The translations under genes and the position numbers were made by a program. Below the pieces are notes generated by a model. It worked only from the letters and a program-made list of their open reading frames with translations. It did no database searches and was not told the origin of the DNA. A stretch of DNA of 27,294 nucleotides from a virus. Of this stretch, positions 1-6,700 are shown piece by piece. Location: positions 1-27,294 of IMG/VR virus record IMGVR_UViG_3300037193_002415; one strand, given 5' to 3'. Every line of letters starts with the position of its first letter. Positions within the stretch are counted from its first letter, which is position 1.

Positions 1-1
1 G

Positions 2-517
2 TCGTTGATGGTGCCGTTCGATACGGGCGATCTGCAGGCATCTGGATCTCTACAGATTGGTGAGCACGATGACGCGACCGACATCGGCGCCATGGGGCGC
101 AAGGTTGGTCGAGGTCTTCGTGACGGAGAGCTGGCGGTTGGTGCTGGTGAAGGCTTCGGTAGCAGCCTCGGCATGCTGTCGCAGATGTCGGCGTCGTCGA
201 TCGAGCGTAAGCCGATCAAGACTTACAACATCGTCTATACGGACGGCAAGGCGTGGTTTGTTCACGAATACGAACAGGACTACAAGCAGGCCGGTGAACC
301 GACAACCTCACACCCTGGCTCCATGACGGTGCCCGACAGCGAGGGGCGCCGGCGCGGCACGAAATATCTGGAACGCGCCGTCAACGAAGTGGCGCCCAGC
401 TACCCGGACTGGGTGGCCAAGGAAATCGAAGCTACGCTGGCGTCGTTGAAACCGCCTCCGGCTCCACCCAAGCCTACGTTCGATGCTCGTCCGCGTCTGG
501 TCAAGAAGGTGAAGTGA
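2..517 (+). CDS. HK97-gp10-like neck/tail-completion protein, 5'-truncated
   Basis: The frame is open to the edge of the window, so the real start probably lies outside and only about 171 residues are visible. The first residues include VPFDTGDL, the 'VP-x-DTG-x-L' signature of HK97-gp10-like head-tail connector proteins; in that family it normally sits some 30-50 residues from the start, which supports truncation. Further on, YNIVYTDGKAWFVHEYE and KYLERAVNE fit the family's strand-rich core and C-terminal helix. Members act at the neck, where head meets tail. The C-terminus is a Pro-rich, basic tail. The stop overlaps the start of the next gene (TGATG), so the two are probably translationally coupled. 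The TTG at 5 or ATG at 8 could be read as starts, but they would remove the expected N-terminal helix. Confidence 0.7.
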   Translation, partial: SLMVPFDTGDLQASGSLQIGEHDDATDIGAMGRKVGRGLRDGELAVGAGEGFGSSLGMLSQMSASSIERKPIKTYNIVYTDGKAWFVHEYEQDYKQAGEPTTSHPGSMTVPDSEGRRRGTKYLERAVNEVAPSYPDWVAKEIEATLASLKPPPAPPKPTFDARPRLVKKVK

Positions 518-930
518 TGGCGTCCCTTGCTGCACTGATCATGACGAAACTGGCCGCTGACGTGCCCGCTATCGTCAACACGGACGCGGGTCGCAACATT
601 TTCAAGACCAAGTGGCCTAACCTGCCGCACACAGCTGTCAAGGTCGACACTAACCCAGGAAAGGGGTTTCATCGCGTCATGCGGGGCGGCGGGTCCGGTA
701 TTGCAGCCGAGAATCATGCGCTGCAAGTCATGTGGCGGGCATTCGACCTGGAGGATGGCGATGCGTTGGGCAAGCTGATCTTCGCGTCGTTGGACAACTT
801 CGTTGGCACCATTAGTGGTGTGCGCTTCTTGCACATTGTGGCCAATCATCCGCCGGCTCCCCTTGGGGAAGACGAGTCACGTCGCATGATGTGGTCAGTC
901 AACTTCGACGTAAAGAAGGAAGTCGGCTAA
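517..930 (+). CDS. Putative tail terminator / minor capsid-type protein
   Basis: 137 residues. ATG at 517 overlaps the upstream stop as TGATG and follows AAGAAGG at 503-509, so I prefer it to the GTG at 514. The protein has an N-terminal helix, then GKGFHRVMRGGG followed by a strand-helix-strand section (HALQVMWRAFDLEDGDALGK) and a C-terminal strand with RRMMWSVNFDV. This layout, the length, and the position between a gp10-like protein and the tail-tube genes match the small tail-terminator or 'minor capsid' proteins of siphophages, which cap the tail tube and join it to the neck. The assignment rests on synteny and overall pattern; no catalytic motif exists to check. The stop TAA overlaps the ATG of the next gene. 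Confidence 0.55.
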   Translation: MASLAALIMTKLAADVPAIVNTDAGRNIFKTKWPNLPHTAVKVDTNPGKGFHRVMRGGGSGIAAENHALQVMWRAFDLEDGDALGKLIFASLDNFVGTISGVRFLHIVANHPPAPLGEDESRRMMWSVNFDVKKEVG

Positions 931-1232
931 TGAATCGGGAGCTTACACTGGATGTCATTCGGGCTCAGCTGGCCATGGCGAAAAATGCTTTGGCGACAGC
1001 CAGCATCTGTATCGCCACGGTCGAGCGTATTCTGGCTCACCAGGTGCCGGATACGCCCGATCCCAAAGACGAACCAGCCGATGAAGAAGAAAGTAACGAG
1101 GGAACCGAAAATTCTGCCCTCGTAACTCCGGAAACGTGCGATCACCCTCGTCAGTGTCGCATGTCAGCCAAGGTGATGGGGAAGCCAAATCGCTGGCTCT
1201 GCACGCGGTGCGGCGGTAACTTCGACGAGTAG
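930..1232 (+). CDS. Small protein with putative C-terminal Cys/His zinc site
   Basis: 100 residues, not recognised. The ATG at 930 overlaps the upstream stop (TAATG) and has AGAAGGA at 914-920 as ribosome site. A longer frame from 891 would overlap the upstream gene by 40 nt and is less likely. Residues 1-36 form a predicted amphipathic helix, 38-62 are an acidic Pro/Glu-rich linker (DTPDPKDEPADEEE), and 70-96 carry C70, H72, C76, C91 and C94 ending in LCTRCGG, which looks like half of a zinc ribbon with an irregular first knuckle. Its place inside the neck/tail block suggests a virion or assembly role, but it could equally be an inserted accessory gene. No function is claimed. Confidence 0.7.
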   Translation: MNRELTLDVIRAQLAMAKNALATASICIATVERILAHQVPDTPDPKDEPADEEESNEGTENSALVTPETCDHPRQCRMSAKVMGKPNRWLCTRCGGNFDE

Positions 1233-1244
1233 AGGAGACGGTCA

Positions 1245-1712
1245 ATGTCAAAGCTTCGTTCGTATCGCAACGTGTCGGCTGTTCCACTGGAGATCTGCGA
1301 GGTCGGCAAGCCGATCAAGCACCGGGTGCGAGTCGAGCCCGGAGAGATCTCCCCGCTGGTTCGAGTCTCGGATGCCTGGCATCGCTACATCACGGAGACG
1401 ACCGGGTTCGCCCAGCTCATGGACGAGCAGGAAGTTCAGGACGACGTGCCCGAAGGCTACGTCGAGACGACGGGTGTCGGCGACGTGCGGCGCCGGTTCC
1501 GTCCGATGAACGCGGTCGAGCGTGAGGCGGCGGGCCTTGCACCGCTGCCGTCGACGAAGACCGAACCGCTGCCCGCCGTGGTGGTCAAGCCCTCGAACGC
1601 CGTGCGTGGGCCGGCCACGCCAACTCCGCCTGCTCCCCCGGCGCCGACGCCTGCCCCGGCAGCCGCTCCCGCGTCTCCGGCCGGCAACGACACCGTGGTC
1701 GTCAAGAAGTAG
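1245..1712 (+). CDS. Hypothetical neck/tail-region protein with Pro/Ala-rich C-terminal tail
   Basis: 155 residues. ATG at 1245 has AGGAGA at 1233-1238, six bases upstream. Residues 1-95 look folded and strand-rich (VPLEICEV, HRVRVEPGE, DAWHRYITET). Residues about 98-147 are low complexity, dominated by Pro, Ala and Thr (TPTPPAPPAPTPAPAAAP), and the end is VVVKK. A short globular domain followed by a flexible Pro/Ala tail just upstream of the tail-tube genes would suit an accessory virion protein, but I do not recognise a family. The GC content rises in the low-complexity section because of Pro and Ala codons; I see no sign that it is a separate insertion. Confidence 0.65.
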   Translation: MSKLRSYRNVSAVPLEICEVGKPIKHRVRVEPGEISPLVRVSDAWHRYITETTGFAQLMDEQEVQDDVPEGYVETTGVGDVRRRFRPMNAVEREAAGLAPLPSTKTEPLPAVVVKPSNAVRGPATPTPPAPPAPTPAPAAAPASPAGNDTVVVKK

Positions 1713-1722
1713 GAGGTAAGCA

Positions 1723-2436
1723 ATGGCGACTGAAGTCCTGACGAATTGCAAAATTCTTCTGGGTGGCTACAACCTGTCCGGGTATCACAACGGTCTCGAG
1801 ATCACGCATGGTGCGGAGATGCTCGATGACACGGTATTCGGAACGTCAGGGACGAGGTCGGCCAAGCCGGGTCTCAAGAACTTCGAGGCCAACGGAAACG
1901 TCTTCTTCGACACAACCCTTGACGGAGTGATCTACGACCGTATCGGCGCGGTTCGAGAAGTGATGTCGTATGCCATGGTCGGCGAAGCCCATGGCGATGT
2001 CACGTTCTTCATTCGAGGCATCAACGGCACTTACAATCCGTTGTCGGGTGAAGTCGGCGCGCTTCTGCAGTCGGAGTTCACGGCGCGTAGCTCGAACGCA
2101 CCGCTGGTGCGTGGACGCCTGTTCGTGCCCGATGGCACGCCCATTACCACCGGCAGTGCCACGGCACTGCAGTTGGGCGCTGTCAGCGCAACGCAGCGTG
2201 TGTATTGCGCGATCCATGTCACCAGCGTTTCGGGTGGCGGATCGGCGACGTTCACGCTGCAGAGCGACAACGCGGTCGGATTCCCCTCGGGCACGACCCA
2301 GGCGACCAGCACGGCGTTCACCGCCATCGGGGCACAGTGGTTGGAAGTCTTGGGGCCAATCACGGACGACTGGTGGAGAGTCGGTTACACCATTTCAGGA
2401 ACGGTCACGGCTTTCGTGTCCGTGGGCATCATCTAG
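1723..2436 (+). CDS. Major tail-tube protein (long paralogue)
   Basis: 237 residues, started by ATG with a near-perfect AGGAGGT at 1711-1717, as expected for a highly expressed structural gene. Residues 31-53 contain EMLDDTVFGTSG followed by TRSAKPGLKN, which matches the 'D-x-T-x-F-G ... GL-x-(D/N)' loop common in siphophage tail-tube subunits; it is followed by strands NGNVFFD. Residues about 140-237 add a second strand-rich section (YCAIHVTSVSGGGSATFTLQSD ... WWRVGYTISGT) typical of longer tail-tube proteins. Subunits would stack as rings around the tape measure to form the tube lumen. The next gene is a shorter relative, aligned without gaps through residue 53. Either one could be the main tube protein; this one has the stronger ribosome site. 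Confidence 0.8.
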   Translation: MATEVLTNCKILLGGYNLSGYHNGLEITHGAEMLDDTVFGTSGTRSAKPGLKNFEANGNVFFDTTLDGVIYDRIGAVREVMSYAMVGEAHGDVTFFIRGINGTYNPLSGEVGALLQSEFTARSSNAPLVRGRLFVPDGTPITTGSATALQLGAVSATQRVYCAIHVTSVSGGGSATFTLQSDNAVGFPSGTTQATSTAFTAIGAQWLEVLGPITDDWWRVGYTISGTVTAFVSVGII

Positions 2437-2451
2437 GAAGGAGACGTTTCA

Positions 2452-2880
2452 ATGGCTACGCTCGTCTACACGGATGCGACCATCGTGGTCAACTCGATCG
2501 ACCTGTCGGACCACTGCCGATCGCTGACCCTCAACTACGAGGCCGAGATGCTCGACGATACCGTCATGGGCACCAGCGGCACGCGCTCGGCGAAGCCGGG
2601 TCTGAAGAACTGGAGTCTCGAGGTCGAGTTCCTTCAGGATTTCGACGCCGCCAACGTCGATGCCACGCTGTTTCCGCTGGTGGGGGCCGACTCGTTCCCC
2701 GTCGCGGTCAAGCCCACGTCGGGCGCTATCGCTGCGACCAACCCCGAATACTCGGGGAATGCGGTGCTCGAGAGCTACACCCCGATCCAGGGCGAAGTGG
2801 GCACGCTGGCGACCACGCCGGCGACGTTCCGCGCGGGCGGCGGCGCGGCGAACGTTCTGGTGCGCGACACGACGCCTTAG
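2452..2880 (+). CDS. Tail-tube-like protein (short paralogue)
   Basis: 142 residues. ATG follows AAGGAG at 2438-2443, and the gap to the upstream gene is only 15 nt. Residues 31-53 are identical to those of the preceding protein except residue 39 (Met for Phe), and the motif sits at exactly the same distance from the start, so the two are paralogues. This copy lacks the C-terminal section of about 95 residues. The core continues with WSLEVEFLQDFD and ends in a short strand-rich part (FRAGGGAANVLVRD). It may be a second tube subunit, a tube-end protein, or the main subunit with the longer gene as its decorated form. An intrinsic terminator follows 25 nt after the stop. Confidence 0.75.
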   Translation: MATLVYTDATIVVNSIDLSDHCRSLTLNYEAEMLDDTVMGTSGTRSAKPGLKNWSLEVEFLQDFDAANVDATLFPLVGADSFPVAVKPTSGAIAATNPEYSGNAVLESYTPIQGEVGTLATTPATFRAGGGAANVLVRDTTP

Positions 2881-2905
2881 TTCGCGCCTAAGGCACTTTC
2901 GATGT

Positions 2906-2941
2906 CCGGGTCGGGGGTTGGGCCACCCCGGCCCGGATTTT
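2906..2941 (+). terminator. Intrinsic terminator after the tail-tube genes
   Basis: An 11-bp stem pairs 2906-2916 with 2926-2936 (one T-G wobble at 2911/2931) around a 9-nt loop and is followed at once by ATTTT (2937-2941). The stem is nearly all G-C. It lies in the longest gap within the packed operon (2881-2973), directly behind the two tube genes. It would end or reduce transcription so that tube proteins are made in excess over the chaperone, tape measure and tip genes. The T-run is short, so partial read-through is likely; I see no clear promoter between it and 2974. Confidence 0.65.
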
Positions 2942-2973
2942 CACTGTAAGGTCCAAAGAAAGCGACGAAGGTA

Positions 2974-3426
2974 ATGGCAATCACCTCGACCCCGTTCAAG
3001 ATGTTCGAGCCGTTCGATCCCAAGGGCACCAAGCGCAGCTTGCGCTTCGATGTCAATGCGCTCGCCGACTTCGAACAGGAATCCGGCATGGGCGTCTCCC
3101 AGCTGATGGCCACCAAGGCTGTCTGGGCCGCCACGCGCGCCCTGCTGTGGGCCGGTCTGAAACACGAAGAGCCTGGACTGACGATGGATCGCGTTGGCGA
3201 TCTGATGGGCCGGTTCGTCAAGTCTGGCAACAACGTCAACGAACTTCTGGTCGAGGCGCTCGCCGCATGTCAGGAGCAGGGTGCGTTCGGTGCGCCCGAC
3301 GAGGAAGCGGCGGGAAAGCTCCGAGGCGCTCGCGACCGCTTCATCGCGCTGGCGTCGGCACCCGACAGCGAAGCAACCTCCGACGATCTGTCGGTGTTGG
3401 ACGTTACGCCGACGAAACCCAACTGA
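2974..3426 (+). CDS. Tail assembly chaperone, unshifted product (G-type)
   Basis: 150 residues. ATG at 2974 has a modest ribosome site (GAAGG at 2967-2971). The sequence RSLRFDVNALADFEQESGMGVSQLM (residues 21-45), followed by LLWAGLKHEEPGLTMDRVGDLM (57-78), is typical of the N-terminal domain of siphophage tail assembly chaperones that act like lambda gpG. These proteins are not in the virion; they coat the tape measure and help the tube subunits polymerise. Residues 101-150 are a hydrophilic, partly acidic extension (PDSEATSDDLSVLDV). The codons for G114-K115 form the lambda-type slippery heptamer that gives the longer product. Placement directly before the tape measure gene is the conserved one. 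Confidence 0.85.
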   Translation: MAITSTPFKMFEPFDPKGTKRSLRFDVNALADFEQESGMGVSQLMATKAVWAATRALLWAGLKHEEPGLTMDRVGDLMGRFVKSGNNVNELLVEALAACQEQGAFGAPDEEAAGKLRGARDRFIALASAPDSEATSDDLSVLDVTPTKPN

Positions 3427-3710
3427 CCTGGACGCAGTGGGTCAAGAAAATCAAGCCCATTGCGTATGGCGCGCTAGAGTTGAAGCCGTGGGAGTTACCG
3501 TTCCTGACTCCTGGGGAGATCAACGAACTGATCGACGGGTATGAGTGGCGGTTGAATCGGCAGATGGAACGCGAAGCAAAGTGGGTCTGCGCGATCATCA
3601 ACGGCACGGGGCGGCTGAAGCAGGCAGTGCGTCCGGAGCGTTTGTTGGGTCGGCCGTTGGGGCCGCAAAACGACGCACTGGCGCGTGGTGAACGTCCGAG
3701 CAAGAAGTAG
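2974..3710 (+). CDS. Tail assembly chaperone, -1 frameshift product (GT-type)
   Basis: Predicted 245-residue fusion: residues 1-115 are shared with the unshifted product, then ribosomes slip back one base at G GGA AAG (3312-3318) and read from 3318 (GCT CCG AGG) to the TAG at 3708. The first 40 shifted residues are Arg-rich and look unstructured. The rest is a real domain: WTQWVKKIKPIAYGALEL, then LPFLTPGEINELIDGYEWRL and WVCAIINGTG, which matches the short helical T domain found in GT-type chaperones ('LTP-x-E' plus a Trp-rich helix). In lambda the T domain contacts the tube subunit while G holds the tape measure. No independent start with a good ribosome site is seen for this downstream frame, which supports frameshifting. 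Confidence 0.8.
3312..3318 (+). promoter_or_regulatory. Programmed -1 ribosomal frameshift site (G GGA AAG)
   Basis: The heptamer GGGAAAG is the one used by lambda genes G/T. It lies in the correct frame: 3313-3315 and 3316-3318 are the G114 and K115 codons, with the leading G as the third base of the codon before. The downstream frame needed is exactly -1 relative to the first. A small hairpin (CGCGA 3331-3335 with TCGCG 3344-3348) begins 12 nt further on and might help, but in DNA this GC-rich it may be chance. Unlike lambda, where slipping happens a few codons before the stop, the unshifted frame continues for another 35 codons here. Confidence 0.75.
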
Positions 3711-3721
3711 GGGACACCAGT

Positions 3722-6700
3722 ATGGCCACCATCGGCCAGTTGCTTGTCAGTGTAGGCGTCAACGCATCCGGCGTGGCGGCCGGGTTGCGAGAAGCCGAGA
3801 CGAATATCGAGCGCTTCGGCACCCGATTGTTCTTTCTTGGCTCTCGCATCAGTGCTGGTGTTACGATTCCGCTCGGTATTGCCATGGGGGCGGTCGCGAA
3901 GTTTGGCCTTGAATTCGACAAGGCTATGACCGAGTCGACCGCCATCATGGGCGACATGAGCGCCAGCCTCCGTCGTCAGATGGAGGACGTTGCGCTCTCG
4001 ATTTCCAAGACGACAAAGTTCTCGGCAAAAGAAGCCGCGGAGGCCTATTACGATTTGGCGTCGGCGGGCTTCTCTGCAAAGGACTCGATGGCATCGTTGG
4101 GCACCGTCGCCACGTTCGCCCAGGCCGGTGTCATCGATTTGTCCAAGGCCGGCGAATACCTGGCCACGACGGTGCAGGGTGTTGGCCTGAAGATGTTGGG
4201 CGTGACCGATAACGTGGCTGGCCTCCAGAAGATGTCGGACCTTCTGGTGACGGCCAACAACGCGGCCGTCGGCACGACCGAGGATTTCGCAAAGGCGCTG
4301 ATCAATACCAAGGGTGCGCTTCGCGCCTACAACGTCACGGCCGAACAGGGGTTGGCCGCCCTGATGGCCTTTGCGCAGGGCGGCATCACGGGTGCCAAGG
4401 CCGGCACGCAGTTGCTGATGGTCCTTCGCGACATGCAGACCGTCAGCATTCGTCACGCCGAGAATTGGAAGAAGCAGGGGCTCGCCGTCTACGAGACGAA
4501 TGGCGCCATGCGGGATCTGGGAGCTATTATCCGAGATCTCGAGAACAAAATGGCTGACATGTCCGTCCAGCAGCGGCGCGTGTTGTTGAATCTGTTGGGT
4601 TTCCCTGATCGTTCCAAGCAGGCCACGATGGCACTGCTGGGATTCGGCAACGAGATGGAGCGGTTCAACAAGCTCCTCGATCATGCGGCTGGCGCTTCCA
4701 TGGACGTGGCGGCAAAGCAGATGGGCGCCATGTCGAACCAGCTACTGTCGTTGCGGCACCAGTTTGAAGCCTTGGTCATTCAGTTGGGCCGTGAGCTGGT
4801 TCCGGTCGTCAACGATTACCTGATTCCTGCCCTGAAGAAGGGCATTGAGATTTTTGGCTCGTTCGTCCGATGGTTCGGCACACTGTCCACCGAAGTCAAG
4901 GCGGCCATGGTCGTCGTGGTAGGTTTCGGGGCAGCATTGGGGCCAGCCATTGCCATCACTGGGTCCTGGATGCTGGCGCTCCGGGGGCTCAGTGGCATCT
5001 TCTCCGGATTGTTGGGCACCGTCGGTCTGGCAACGAAGGCCATTCACTCGATGAGTGCCGCATCGGCCCAGTCCGCGATTGCCAGTCAGGCTGCCGCCGC
5101 TGCCGCTGCCGCACAGGCCGCCGCAGTGCAGGCGACGTTTGCCAAGTCCGCCGTATCCGCCTCGTCGCCGTTGGCGGCAGCGGCCCAGGCGAATGCGGCG
5201 TTCAAGACATCGCTGCAGACGGTTGCCCCCGTCGCTGCAACAGCCGCAACATCCATCGCCGCCACAGGGACCGCTGCGACGACCGCCGCCGGGGGCGTCA
5301 CGTTGCTGAGCCGTGCGGTGACGTTCATGCTGGGGCCGTGGGGGCTGGCGATCGGGGCAGTTACGGCACTGGGTATCGCGCTGTATCAGATGTATACGGC
5401 CGAGTCGAAGCTCGCCTCCCAGTTGAGCAGCGAGGGACGGGAGACGTTCGAAAAGCGCACACGACAGCTGGAAACCGCCGTCGCCATGTATGAGGCGATG
5501 AATGGTCAGACCAAGCGCACGCAGGCGGAACAGATGGCGCTGGACGCCTCTACCCGCATGCTGGCTGACGCATCAAGCCTCAGTTCAAAGGCATTCAAGG
5601 AAGAAGAAGAGCGGTCAAAGTCGCTCACCAATGAACTGAAGAATCAGGCCGTAGAGCGTCGGAAACTACTGACGTTCATGCGCGAACAGCGCTTGGCAGA
5701 AGTTGCGGCGGCCGAAGCAGAGCTTCAGGCGATTCAGGCTCGCATCGATGAGGTCATGGCGGGGCGAGCCAAGCGGATTGAAGTGGGGCCGGGCGGGTTG
5801 TCCACGTTGGTTCCGTTCTCTGTAGAGGAACGTAGCCAGTCGTTGATTGCGCTGAATAACCACCTTGAAGAGGCCACACGTCGTTTCAACGAACTGAAAA
5901 GGGCCGCTGGCTTCCGTGGCGATGACATCAAGCTTGGGCCGGACCCTGCAGTAAGACCTCCGGCGACACCGACTCCGGGCATGCCTACGTCGCCCAAGGA
6001 GAAGATTGAGCTCCTCGACAAGTTCAAGAAGGAGCTTGCACAGCTTGACGAGGCCTTGAAAATCAATTTCGCTGCCGGCAACACGGGCGGCGAACGACTG
6101 ATGTTGATGTTCGAGGAATACGGCTCCAAGGTTGAGGACGCCGCCCGTCGCACCAAAATCTGGGGGTTGGCTACCTCCGATGTCTTCCAGGCCTATGAGC
6201 TCGGGTTCCGAGTCATCAAGGAAGACAAGGCGATGGAAAAAATCTGGGAAGACATCCAGAAGCTCTCCCAGGTGTCGGACGAGCCGTTGAAGAAGCTCTT
6301 CGAGGAATTCGCCAAGGTCGATGAAGAGCGTGAGAAGATGATGCAGAAGGCCATGGACTTTGAGTTCCGTCTGAACTCTCAGTTCATGACCGCATCGGAT
6401 GCGCGCATCGCCCAAATCGAAAAGGAACGTCAGAAAGAGCTGGATGCGGCCGAAACGAAGTATTCGGCCAATGCCGAGATGCGCGACCGCGTTCGTGCGG
6501 CCATCAATGCTTTCTACGATTTCGAGACCAAGAAAGCGAAGGGCACCGCCGATGCGATTGTCCAGCGGATGAAGGACGCCGGTGTTCAGACCGCCAAGGC
6601 TATGGATGAAGCCGCTGCTGACATGAAGCGCGACTTCAACCAGATGCGAGAGACCGGCCAATATACGGCTAACACATTGTGGCAGGCGTTCAAGAAGTGG

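Noticed and set aside
891-932. Earlier in-frame start (891) for the Cys/His protein.
   Set aside because: It would overlap the upstream gene by 40 nt, while the ATG at 930 forms a tight stop-start overlap and has a ribosome site at good distance.
3414-3423. GAAACCCAAC near the stop of the unshifted chaperone frame as an alternative slip site.
   Set aside because: It does not fit the X-XXY-YYZ pattern in the reading frame; re-pairing one base back would leave mismatches in both tRNA positions. GGGAAAG at 3312 fits fully.
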